64,000 nucleotides of DNA from Schlesneria sp. (GTDB lineage: Bacteria; Planctomycetota; Planctomycetia; Planctomycetales; Planctomycetaceae): the NCBI GenBank assembly GCA_028291515.1, contig JAQGHU010000040.1, forward strand, positions 83,892 through 147,891. Reading direction: 5' to 3'. Under the pieces are notes generated by a model. It did no database searches. It was not told the origin of the DNA and worked only from the letters and a program-made list of their open reading frames with translations. Positions 8,988 to 17,957 of this stretch are shown piece by piece; position 1 is the first letter of the stretch; each line of letters opens with the position of its first letter. The position numbers and the translations under genes were made by a program.

Positions 8988-10970
8988 TTACGGAACGTTC
9001 GTCACCGTTTGCTTGATGATTGAATTGCCCGTAAAGGTCACGACATCCGAACCAGCACCACCGTCAATCGACAACAAAGTGTAGATTGAGTTGTAAAGAA
9101 AGCTGGCGGTGTCATTGCCCAAGCCCAGTTGAAGATTAATCGTTTGGCTGTAAAACGAGTTGAACGTTACAGAGTCATCGCCGGCCCCCATATCGACGTT
9201 GGCATTGAAGCGGGCCGTCCCCACATTCAATACGACCGAGGATGTGCCATTGACCATGGTATAAATGTCATTGGCGGCGATTGTGACCGTTGCACTCGTC
9301 AACACACCAGAAGTTTTGGTCTGCTTATAGGTCATGGTGATATTGCTCGCTTCACCGTCGCCCGTAACCGTCAGTACGCCATTAGCAAATGACGCCGTGA
9401 CAAGCCCCGGTTGGATCGTCAGCGGTAGGCTGGTTGGAGATGCGATGCCGTTGGCAATGACGCTGACGTTATAAGTGCCAGCTGGCAGACCGGCTGGTGC
9501 CTGAAAATTGAACGATCCGAAGTTGCCGCTACCCGGCCGCGAGATCCCCGCATTCCAGTTCGACGTGCGAGCATATCGCACAATCCCTCCGGTGGAGGTC
9601 AGTTTGACGATTGGATAATTCGTCGACATCCGTGCGTTGTTGCCGAAGGTGGCTCCTTCGGAGATTCCGTTGAGTTGACTTCCGATCACCTGGTAGGTGT
9701 TGGCCGCCGTTTTCGAGACGCTCGAAATCGTCGGCTTCCACGTTGCCAGTGGTGTCCCCGATGTCTTGTACACCCAGATGTTGTCGAAGAATCCGCCAGT
9801 GCTTAGCAGCAGGCCTCCGTCAGGTAGCACTAGCATTCTGCAAGTGCTTGAATCTGTGAAAGAGAGCTCGGATTGCAGTTGGCTGGGAAGTGTGGCTGTG
9901 ATGTTCGTGATTGTATTGCTGACATAGTCGTAGTCGAACAGCATTGTTGGTGACGTTGACGGGTAGAAATCGGCCAGGAAGAGGAAATGACCATCTGGCA
10001 GCATTGCTCCCGGAGCGTCGTCTGCCCCCATACCCACTGGCAGGCTGGGGCCCGCGACCCAAGTTCCTGGCTGGGCGCTCGAAACTGGAGGAGTGTAGAT
10101 CGCGGTCGCTTCGTTGCCGCCGATCTGGATCACCTTGCCGTTCGGAAGCACACTTCCGGGACCGACTTTAGATTTTTGTGTTGCGGTCGTCAGCAGTGCC
10201 GTCAGTGTACCCGCATCCACCCAAGCATCCGAGTTGTAACTGAACTTTTGGGCAGTCCCAGCAGTGTTTGTGATGCTCGCATTCACGTCATAAGAAAGAA
10301 TGTTGTTGTCCGGAAGCAGCAGCCAGGTCTCTTCCGTGTTGACATCGGTCCGTAGTTTTGGGTCACCCGCGAGGTTGCTACCAAAGGTGAACCAAAAATC
10401 GGATGGCGGATAGTAGAAGTGTGTGAATGCCGTTTGTCCGCCTGCCAGTACGTAACCGAACGGATGCAACACCGCTGGCCCGGCTCCGAATTTAGGTTCG
10501 GGGAACGCTGTCATTGTCGTCCATTTGTTAGTGACGGGGTTATAGATCGTCCCGGTGTTTGTGTCATTCTTCGTCAGCGAGGGACCGCTGAATTGCCCGC
10601 CAAGAACCATAACCCGACCATCAGTTAAGACCGTCGATGCAAAATTCTGGCGATTGGTCGACATGGACGGCAGATAGGACCATGTTCCATTCACGTAACT
10701 GCCGGTTGCATCCGGAGTCAGCTTTGTCCACGACCGATAGTCGTTGCCGGACAAGACCATGACGCTCCCATCTGTTAGTAGCAGCATGGTGTCAGTAAAG
10801 AACTCTGGATTGCTATTCGAAAGTGGAGTCCAAGTGCCGGCTTGAACTATGCTTGTCGCAAGCATGAGGGACGCAACGAGTCCGCAAATGGTCTTTTGCC
10901 ACAATGCGCGACGGGTCGTGCGCGGGGTGGCTACCCCACGTTGGAAGGAGGATACGGAAAAATGAGTCAT
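8988..10970 (-). CDS. Secreted kelch-type beta-propeller protein with the same C-terminal module
   Basis: 660 aa. N-terminus has a basic region followed by a hydrophobic signal (ICGLVASLMLATSIVQAG). About residues 45-420 contain kelch-like repeats of the type LTDGRVMVLGGQ...IYNPVTNKW, LPNGKVIQIGG, LPDGGLLLSTGG, as in galactose-oxidase-like propellers. Then an Ig/IPT-like segment (about 420-515; TISSVSKTAANTYQVIGSQL) and a final 140-residue module (FANGVLTVTGDGEASNITM to the end) that is almost the same as the C-terminus of the S53 peptidase next door. Start is the ATG with AGGA 13 bases upstream; an in-frame GTG lies 11 codons higher. No catalytic residues of galactose oxidase were identified, so enzymatic activity is not claimed. 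Confidence 0.8.
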   Translation of the reverse strand: MTHFSVSSFQRGVATPRTTRRALWQKTICGLVASLMLATSIVQAGTWTPLSNSNPEFFTDTMLLLTDGSVMVLSGNDYRSWTKLTPDATGSYVNGTWSYLPSMSTNRQNFASTVLTDGRVMVLGGQFSGPSLTKNDTNTGTIYNPVTNKWTTMTAFPEPKFGAGPAVLHPFGYVLAGGQTAFTHFYYPPSDFWFTFGSNLAGDPKLRTDVNTEETWLLLPDNNILSYDVNASITNTAGTAQKFSYNSDAWVDAGTLTALLTTATQKSKVGPGSVLPNGKVIQIGGNEATAIYTPPVSSAQPGTWVAGPSLPVGMGADDAPGAMLPDGHFLFLADFYPSTSPTMLFDYDYVSNTITNITATLPSQLQSELSFTDSSTCRMLVLPDGGLLLSTGGFFDNIWVYKTSGTPLATWKPTISSVSKTAANTYQVIGSQLNGISEGATFGNNARMSTNYPIVKLTSTGGIVRYARTSNWNAGISRPGSGNFGSFNFQAPAGLPAGTYNVSVIANGIASPTSLPLTIQPGLVTASFANGVLTVTGDGEASNITMTYKQTKTSGVLTSATVTIAANDIYTMVNGTSSVVLNVGTARFNANVDMGAGDDSVTFNSFYSQTINLQLGLGNDTASFLYNSIYTLLSIDGGAGSDVVTFTGNSIIKQTVTNVP

Positions 10971-11530
10971 CGGATGTCGTCCTGAAAACCTGGAATCGAG
11001 CACGAATGGCAGAATGACGGCGCAAACACTTTCACGTGGCGAAAGGGGCTTTGCAAGCGGAAAGTCGTCCGGTGACTCGAATGTCTGACGAAATGTCTTG
11101 AAAAAGGCTATCGACTAGGAATTCGTCGAGCATCACCGACCTGCTACACACGAACTTAGCAGAAATTCGAAACAGCTGATTCGCCACGCGCACCGGTGGA
11201 CGTAGGCAAACGCGTCGTGTTTTGCCGAGGCCGCCGGTGATTGGCAAGTTACCGCTTGGAACGATTCCCCGATTTTCAACCTGGCCGATTAGGGCGAGTT
11301 TAAAGATCGTTCGTCATTGGCTTTGCCTATTGGACAGTTTCATTTGTCGCTAAGGGCGACGTTCGCAGAACTAGATAGATAGTATCAATAGGGGTGCTTG
11401 AGCAGATCGTGCGGGGGAAGCGATCGAATCCCGCTAACCTCAGCCACCGGGACGATCTGGCGCAGGATTTCAGACTCCGCGTTACAATTCCTGCTGTCGG
11501 AACAACTGCGAAATTTGGCTGAGGTCTCAG
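10971..11530. other. Intergenic region without recognised gene
   Basis: 560 bases between divergent genes (kelch-like protein and DUF1592 protein). Small ORFs here have arginine-rich, shadow-like composition. Promoters of both neighbours are expected; none identified with confidence. Confidence 0.45.
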
Positions 11531-14416
11531 ATGCTGCGATATGCTTGGATGGTTGCACTGACGGCGGGGCTGACATTCTCGCGCGGAGCCAGCGGAGCAG
11601 ATCCCTCGATGACGAGGATTCAAAAGTCGTTCGAACAAGTTGTGCAACCCTTCTTGAAGACCTATTGCACCGATTGCCACGGCGGCGAGAAGCAGGAAGG
11701 GAAGCTCGATCTAAGTGGTTATCAATCGGTCGCCTCTGTTGCTCGCAACCATGAAACTTGGAAGCTCGTTGCCGATCGTCTCGAAGCGAACGAGATGCCT
11801 CCCAAGGAGACGGCGCGGCGGCCCCCTGATCAAGATCGCCAGGCGGTGATCGACTGGATTACGCAGCTACGCGACGATGAAGCGAAACGAAATGCAGGCG
11901 ATCCGGGAGTCGTTCTGGCCCGTCGACTGAGCAATTCCGAATATGACTATACGATCCGCGATCTCACGGGGCAGGACATTCGGCCGACTCGCGAGTTTCC
12001 GGTCGACCCTGCCAACGAAGCCGGATTCGATAACACAGGCGAATCACTGACGATGTCGCCCGCGCTCGTCAAGAAATATCTGGCAGCGGCACGACTGGTT
12101 GCTGATCACGTTGTTCTCAAGCCGCAAGGGTTGCTCTTCGCTCCGCACCCGATGATTGCTGAGACAGATCGAGACAAATACTGCGTCCAGAGGATCGTCC
12201 ATTTTTATGAACAGCACCAGGTCGACTTGGCCGACTACCTGTTCATGGCCTGGGAGTATCAACATCGTGTTGCATTGGGTCGTACAGATTCATCGATTGA
12301 CGACTTCGCCAGATCTGGTACGGCGAAACAAAAGCTAAGTCCGAAGTATTTGACATTGATCCTATCCGCTCTTGTTGAGCCGGTTGCTTCGGGGCCGCTC
12401 GCCGAGGTTCAATCTGAATGGAGCAAGCTTTCCAACGATGTCCGCACTTCAGTGGCCACTAGGCGGGATTGCGAACGAATACGCGATCTGATCTTGAAAC
12501 GTCGAGCTGAACTCGATGTGAAGATCGAGAAGTTGCACGTGAAGGGCGAGTCAGATGGTAGCCAGCCGCTCATCCTCTGGTGGAACCGACAGTTGGCCGC
12601 GCAACGGATGAAATATCGCGGCGATGGGATAGACGCGACACTTGATGCTGCTCGCGATCGATTCTGCCATGTCTTTCCGAATGCCTTTGCCGTTTCGAGC
12701 CGCGGTCACTACGCAGATCAGAAACTCGGTGCGGAAGTCCGATTGTTGACGGCCGGGTTCCACCTGATGCAGGGCTATTTTCGTGACGATCAGCCGCTGT
12801 GCGAATTGATTTTGAGTGATGAAGAACGGCGCGAGTTGGATTTGATGTGGCAGGAACTGAATTTCATCACGTTGGTTCCCCTGCGCCAGTACAAGGACTT
12901 TCTCTTCTTCGAGCGTGCCGAGCCGCCGCGATTTGCGGGCGGGCCGGAGTTTGATTTTGCCAGGCCCGAAGATAAAGATTCCACATCCGATGAAAAGCTC
13001 ACGCGGATGCGAAAGGCCTACCTGGAGAAAGCTCGAAAGAGCGGTGCCAGCGAGTCTGCGTTAGAAGCCATTGAGACCTATTTCACCAATATGTCCTCTG
13101 ACGCGCGTTGGATCGAGAAGACTCATCGCGAAGCGGAGCCAACTCATGTTGCCGCGATTGTCCGATTCGCAGAAAAGGCCTATCGTCGCCCGTTAGATCA
13201 GGCCGAACGCGATGATCTCGCAGCCTTCTACTGCCGCTTACGAGACACAGATGGGTTACTTCACGAGGATGCAATCCGAGACTGTATCGTCAGCATCTTG
13301 ATGTCACCGTTTTTCTGTTACCGGTTCGACCTTGCCGCCGATAGCGGGCAGATTCAATCGCTCACAGATTACGAATTGGCGAGCCGCCTCAGCTACTTCC
13401 TCTGGTCAAGCATGCCTGATGACGAATTGCTCGCTCATGCCGCAGCGAGCGACCTGCACCATCCACAAGTGCTACTGACTCAGGCTCGTCGTATGTTGCG
13501 CGATGCTCGCGTACGTGCATTGGCTGTGGAGTTCACGGGGAACTGGCTGGACTTTCGTCGATTCGAGGAAGCAAACAGCGTCGATCGCCAACGGTTTCCG
13601 ACATTTACAAACGAGTTGCGAGCGGCCATGTTTGAAGAGCCGATCCGGTTCTTCCTGGATGTGATTCAACGCGATGGTTCGGTGCATGACTTCCTTTACG
13701 GCGATCACACCTTTGTGAATCCCATTTTGGCAAAGCACTACGGAATCGACATTGAGGACTCCAAAGACGCCACATACTGGATAAGGATCGATCAGGCTCG
13801 GCAGTACGGTCGCGGCGGTCTACTGCCGATGTCGGTCTTCCTGACCAAAAACTCACCTGGATTGCGTACCAGCCCGGTCAAACGAGGGTACTGGGTCGTC
13901 CGAAGGTTATTGGGCGAACACATTCCCGCTCCGCCACCCAACGTTCCCGAATTACCTGCCGACGAAGCGAACTTGGGCGAACTCACTCTAGCCCAGGTGC
14001 TTGCTCGCCATCGGGATCATGAGGCCTGCGCGGGTTGCCATCTGAGATTTGATTCGGTCGGTCTGGTCTTTGAAGGCTATGGTCCAATCGGAGAAAGACG
14101 CCAGAAAGACTTTGGCAGTCGCCTCGTCGAAACGAAGGCGACCTTTCCCGATCATAGCGAAGGAAGTGGGCTCGACGATCTGCGCAGGTATCTCGCCGAA
14201 AAGCGAGAGAGCGACTTTGTGAACAGCTTGTGCAGCAAACTGCTTTCGTATGGTTTGGGCCGCAGCTTGCAGTTATCCGATCGGCCGACGGTCGAGCAAA
14301 TGCAAAAGAATCTGGCGGCGCGCGCCAATCGATTTGGCGCGCTGGTGGAATCGATCGTCACCAGTCCTCAATTTTTACGGAAACGAGGTCGCGAGAATTC
14401 GTTAGAGCAAGACTAA
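11531..14416 (+). CDS. Exported planctomycete cytochrome-type protein, DUF1587/DUF1592/DUF1588/DUF1585
   Basis: 961 aa. Signal peptide (about 1-22), then a PSCyt1-like region with a haem c motif, Cys46-x-x-Cys49-His50 (CTDCHGGEKQEGKLDLS), DUF1587 (ARRLSNSEYDYTIRDLTG), a less conserved middle, DUF1592 (YELASRLSYFLWSSMPDDELL), DUF1588 (LTKNSPGLRTSPVKRGYWVV) with a second CxxCH (EACAGCHLRFDSVGLVFEGY), and a C-terminal DUF1585 region (SKLLSYGLGRSLQLSD). GAGG lies 6 bases upstream of the ATG. In planctomycetes such genes are usually followed by a DUF1552 partner; here the next gene is a convergent SDR, so the partner is missing. The role is unproven; electron transfer or polymer degradation has been suggested for the group. 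Confidence 0.9.
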   Translation: MLRYAWMVALTAGLTFSRGASGADPSMTRIQKSFEQVVQPFLKTYCTDCHGGEKQEGKLDLSGYQSVASVARNHETWKLVADRLEANEMPPKETARRPPDQDRQAVIDWITQLRDDEAKRNAGDPGVVLARRLSNSEYDYTIRDLTGQDIRPTREFPVDPANEAGFDNTGESLTMSPALVKKYLAAARLVADHVVLKPQGLLFAPHPMIAETDRDKYCVQRIVHFYEQHQVDLADYLFMAWEYQHRVALGRTDSSIDDFARSGTAKQKLSPKYLTLILSALVEPVASGPLAEVQSEWSKLSNDVRTSVATRRDCERIRDLILKRRAELDVKIEKLHVKGESDGSQPLILWWNRQLAAQRMKYRGDGIDATLDAARDRFCHVFPNAFAVSSRGHYADQKLGAEVRLLTAGFHLMQGYFRDDQPLCELILSDEERRELDLMWQELNFITLVPLRQYKDFLFFERAEPPRFAGGPEFDFARPEDKDSTSDEKLTRMRKAYLEKARKSGASESALEAIETYFTNMSSDARWIEKTHREAEPTHVAAIVRFAEKAYRRPLDQAERDDLAAFYCRLRDTDGLLHEDAIRDCIVSILMSPFFCYRFDLAADSGQIQSLTDYELASRLSYFLWSSMPDDELLAHAAASDLHHPQVLLTQARRMLRDARVRALAVEFTGNWLDFRRFEEANSVDRQRFPTFTNELRAAMFEEPIRFFLDVIQRDGSVHDFLYGDHTFVNPILAKHYGIDIEDSKDATYWIRIDQARQYGRGGLLPMSVFLTKNSPGLRTSPVKRGYWVVRRLLGEHIPAPPPNVPELPADEANLGELTLAQVLARHRDHEACAGCHLRFDSVGLVFEGYGPIGERRQKDFGSRLVETKATFPDHSEGSGLDDLRRYLAEKRESDFVNSLCSKLLSYGLGRSLQLSDRPTVEQMQKNLAARANRFGALVESIVTSPQFLRKRGRENSLEQD

Positions 14417-15144
14417 CCGCGGGCCAGATAGGCTTGATCTCGCGGCAAGACGATTGCTTCCAGGAAATTCACATCTGCGGGCAACGTGACCATCGCGAGT
14501 GCCGCGCGGGCAATCGTTTCGGGGGACATCATTGCTTCGTCGTCGGAAGAGACTCCGGAATCCGTCCGGCGTTCGACTTGGACATTACCCGGATGCAGAC
14601 ACGAGCAAGTAATTCCATAGGGGCGAGCATCGATCGCAATCGCCTGGGTCAGGCCCCACACGCCAAATTTGGCGGCGGCATAAGGCGTGTTCCCTGCGCG
14701 GGGGCGTTGAGCTGAAATCGAGCCGATATTCAGAATGCGTCCCGAACGTCGGGGCTTCATCAAACGAAAGGCAGCGCGACTGCAGAGGAACGAACCGGTC
14801 AAGCACGAGCCGACCACATTGTTCCAGGCGGCCAGCGACACTTCATCCAGCGGTCCGCCGTCAAACGCGCCGGCATTATTAACGAGAATATCGACCCAGC
14901 CAAATCGCTGCTGAACGGCAGCAAACAACGCTTCCACGTCGGACTCGCTGGAAACATCGCATGTCTGCGCCAGGACTTTGACACCTTCCTGCGTGAATTC
15001 ATCCGCAACCTTCTTCAGCTTGTCTCCGTTACGAGCGCAGAGCACAAGAGACGCGCCTTCTTGAGCGAAGGCCTTGGCAATCGCCTTGCCGATTCCTTGG
15101 TTGGCTCCGGTGACAACAGCGATCTGGTTGGCGAGCTGCGGCAT
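14413..15144 (-). CDS. Short-chain dehydrogenase/reductase
   Basis: 243 aa classical SDR. NAD(P) motif TGANQGIG (12-19), NNAG (89-92), catalytic Ser142, Tyr155 and Lys159 (YAAAK) are all present. An acidic residue after the second strand is absent and CARNGDK follows, which leans toward NADP. Substrate cannot be told. Its stop overlaps the stop of the convergent DUF1592 gene by four bases (CTAA shared), and it lies 61 bases downstream of the HDAC-like gene on the same strand, so the two are probably one transcript. Confidence 0.9.
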   Translation of the reverse strand: MPQLANQIAVVTGANQGIGKAIAKAFAQEGASLVLCARNGDKLKKVADEFTQEGVKVLAQTCDVSSESDVEALFAAVQQRFGWVDILVNNAGAFDGGPLDEVSLAAWNNVVGSCLTGSFLCSRAAFRLMKPRRSGRILNIGSISAQRPRAGNTPYAAAKFGVWGLTQAIAIDARPYGITCSCLHPGNVQVERRTDSGVSSDDEAMMSPETIARAALAMVTLPADVNFLEAIVLPRDQAYLARG

Positions 15145-15205
15145 AGTTGGATCTCAGTAGTGATGGTGGTCAGACGCATTGTTTTAGCAGGCTCGTCCGG
15201 AGAAT

Positions 15206-16186
15206 TCATTCCTGCGACGACCGACGTTGTCGGCCGTGACGCTGCAAGATCGCCTTCGTGGACGTGGCAATCAGCCTATGACTTTCCGAAGTGTATCCTC
15301 CACCCAACAGCATCACCGTGGGTAGCTGTCGTTGACGAAGTTGATCGACGACGAATTGGTCACGTTCCAGAACGTCAGCAGCCGACAACGCCAACATGCC
15401 AAGATCGTCGCCTGCGAATACGTCCGTGCCCGCGGTATAGATCGCCAACGCGACATCGCCCGAGCGGGTGATGGAATCCAGAAATGCTGGAAGCCGAGCC
15501 TTTAATTGCTCGAGGTAGTATTCTCCCTCACAGCCGATCGGAACGGGAACTCTGCAATCGATCCGATCTTGCGCAACCAGATCGCTGGTGGGATAGATAG
15601 CTTCGTTGTACATGTCGAAGATGAACGTGCGTGCATCCTGCAAGAACTGGTGGCATACGCCGTTTCCCTGATGGGCATCAAGATCGACGTACGCAATTCG
15701 AGATTCCAGTTGAATCGAGCCATCCGCGCGTAGCTGGGCGACAATCAATGCGATATCTGAAAACAGGCAAAAACCTTCTGCGCGATCCGGTTTGGCATGA
15801 TGAAAGCCGCCACCAAGATTGATGGACAACCCCTGACGCAAGGCTTGCCGCGCGGCGATCACGGAACCTCTGGTCGCCCAGCGCATCGGGTGTAGAAAGC
15901 CCGAATCGATCAGCGAGAACGGCAGCAGGGACACTGCCGGAATTTCGAAAGCTTTCGCAAGAGCATGGGAATCTCGCATGCGTAGCAAGTGATCGGCGGT
16001 ATGCACTGCCAACATTTCTTCGTCGGTGATCGGACGGTCGACTTCGACGTGCCAACCCGCCAGAGTTGCACCCAATTCCTGCTCCAGCAAGCTCCAGGCC
16101 CGCGCGAATTTCTTCGTGTCGAAGGGATGCAGCTTTTCCAAGCCGAATAGACCCATATTGTAGTGAGAGCTGTAGACGATGCTCAT
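15206..16186 (-). CDS. Histone-deacetylase-family protein (class IV / HDAC11-like)
   Basis: 326 aa. Arginase/deacetylase fold with the active site intact: tandem His129-His130 in LGGGFHHAKPDRAEGFC, zinc ligands Asp170 and His172 in YVDLDAHQGNG, and Asp255 in TAGTDVFAGD. The GGGFHHA form and the overall length fit the class IV (HDAC11-like) bacterial group rather than acetoin-utilisation AcuC or acetylpolyamine amidohydrolases. A zinc deacylase acting on acyl-lysine or an acylated small molecule in the cytoplasm is likely; the substrate is unknown. Likely co-transcribed with the SDR downstream. Confidence 0.88.
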   Translation of the reverse strand: MSIVYSSHYNMGLFGLEKLHPFDTKKFARAWSLLEQELGATLAGWHVEVDRPITDEEMLAVHTADHLLRMRDSHALAKAFEIPAVSLLPFSLIDSGFLHPMRWATRGSVIAARQALRQGLSINLGGGFHHAKPDRAEGFCLFSDIALIVAQLRADGSIQLESRIAYVDLDAHQGNGVCHQFLQDARTFIFDMYNEAIYPTSDLVAQDRIDCRVPVPIGCEGEYYLEQLKARLPAFLDSITRSGDVALAIYTAGTDVFAGDDLGMLALSAADVLERDQFVVDQLRQRQLPTVMLLGGGYTSESHRLIATSTKAILQRHGRQRRSSQE

Positions 16187-16282
16187 GACTGGTTTTTGTG
16201 AAGAGCTTATGTGATGAACTCGGCAGGTCTGCTTTTTTGAGGTGATCGCGTCACCCTTCGAGGTCCTCTGTGCTGACGCAAC

Positions 16283-17154
16283 CTACCACAACCTCGAGAT
16301 CGGCAACCTGAGCGAATCCTTCTTTTTCTGAATCGCCTCATTCGCTTTCTTAACGACACGGCCTTCTTGCGAATGGATCAGGTCTTCGAAGAATTTTCGT
16401 GAACTATCTCCCAGTTCTTCGGCGATATCGCCTCCGATGCGGCCAATACGGTGAGTATTCACGTCCACCAGATTGAGACGCAGGTATGGACGGCTGGATC
16501 CAGGACCAGATCTGGCAACAGGCTGCCGCGCTTTGTTTCAGGGCGGATAGACATTTGCACGATGGCGTGCATGTGGACCTCGACATCAGACTCGAAGTCG
16601 AAGTTCAGCCCTTTCACTCCCATGACCCACTGTTCGAACTGGCCATGTAACTGAATGTTCTTCATCGCCACATGGACGGCAAATGAGAATTTGCCGGTTC
16701 CCTGAGACTGGATTTGATCGATGACCAGCTTCAGATTTTGTTCTGGGTTTGGAAAGCGAATGGTGTACATGTACCACGATCCGTGGTTGACCTTTCGCTT
16801 TCGTTCCGACATACGAATGTTGAAGCCGCGCTGCTGGACGCTAATACCGTCGAAGATCTCGCGAGTTTTATCCCAATGTTTTCGGTCCACGTATTTGTCC
16901 GGAATCGCCGTCAGCACAATGGCCCGGGCGAGTTCCGACCAGGTCGGCACATCTTTCAGCGGCGGTCCGTCCAATGCTGATGGCGGAACGAGTTTTGGCT
17001 GCACAACTGGTAGACGGACTGCTGTGGGGGGCTTCGGAACCGTCGGATCCGCTGCGAAACATGTTATCGCGATCGAAACTGCCGCCGAGAATTGTGCCAA
17101 CAATTGGATCGATAGGATGCTGGTAAGCGTGCTCGCCCGTGATTCGCGATTCAC
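16283..17154 (-). pseudogene. Secreted hypothetical protein broken by a frameshift near 16475
   Basis: The upstream frame starts at a GTG (17154) with GGAGG 7 bases upstream, has a signal-peptide region (LTSILSIQLLAQFSAAVSIA) and runs to residue ~230, ending ...LLPDLVLDPAVHTCVSIWWT at 16459. The C-terminal part continues in another frame as PYLRLNLVDVNTHRIGRIGG, then a long Lys/Glu-rich tail to 16283. The joined product would be about 290 aa; the total span is one base short of a multiple of three. The switch lies near 16470-16490. The family is unknown to me; repeated basic-hydrophobic strands (FPNPEQNLKLVIDQI, HVAMKNIQLHGQFEQW) suggest a beta-rich domain. It may be a true pseudogene or a sequencing error, since both halves keep protein-like composition. 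Confidence 0.65.
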
Positions 17155-17957
17155 CTGAATTCCTCCGATACCAGATCGCCAACCGCTCATTGAGGGGGCC
17201 ACACCCGGCCACACCCCTCCGCCATTGTATCCCATAACCTGCCTGCGCCGGTCCAGAGGGTTTTCAATATCTGGAAGTCGAATCACGAAAAACGTGGTGC
17301 CGTATTCGCCGGCATTTTCCTGAGATCGACTAGGGAGTGATCGCGAATCAACTCTGCACTCGCGCTGCGCAACATCTCATCTTGGGAACCGCGCCGAAAA
17401 ATGGGTTTCCGCCCCTCTCTACAGTCCGCACTCAACAAGGGAACCAGAGATGTTCCGCTCGATAACGGCAGACCGGTTTGTCAAACGCCTATGGTCACAG
17501 GCATCATTGAAACGCTCGCGAGATGATTCGCCGGCAAATGGAGGTTCGCCGCCATTGTTTGCAGAAGCAGTAAAGATAACTGGTGCCTGTGCGATCGCTC
17601 AGTCCGTCGTGAGTTCCCAAAATATCAATGTTGAGGTCTCCCCAGACATCGGCACTCTCGCGAATTGATGCAGAGTCCGCGGAAATCACACTACTGTCAC
17701 GCAGCAATTACTCCGAATGACGCGATTTGCGATAGGCGTGGAATTATGGACTGGCGCATCTCGCACGGATTGTTTTAGTATCGCGAAATGAATCCAAGAT
17801 ATGGCATTGTGAAGTTTTTTTTGAGGTAAATGTTAAAAACTCGCGATATTCGACGCACAGTTCGATGTAGACCCGCGTTTCTGGATAGTCCTTGTCCATA
17901 TGCAGCTGGCTAAGTTGCCAGACTGCGGGTCACCACACTTCAAGGGGTCTGTTTACT
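17155..17957. other. Long region without a supported gene
   Basis: 800 bases. A 72-codon ORF at 17450-17668 (plus) has a GGGAA upstream but no signal peptide or domain, and I do not accept it as a gene without homology. A 10-base tandem duplication, GGCCACACCC twice, is at 17197-17216. An A/T-rich stretch with a run of eight T lies near 17815-17822 ahead of the pilin-like gene and may be part of its promoter. Confidence 0.4.

Noticed and set aside
14413..14416. Stop codons of convergent genes sharing CTAA
   Set aside because: Common in compact genomes; the similar 11-base overlap at 28983-28993 is equally ordinary.
17197..17216. Tandem GGCCACACCC repeat, two copies
   Set aside because: Only two short units; could be chance or slippage, no array.
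17450..17668. 72-codon ORF upstream of the DUF1559 gene
   Set aside because: Starts after a weak GGGAA but the product has no signal peptide, domain or helix pattern; not enough to call a gene.
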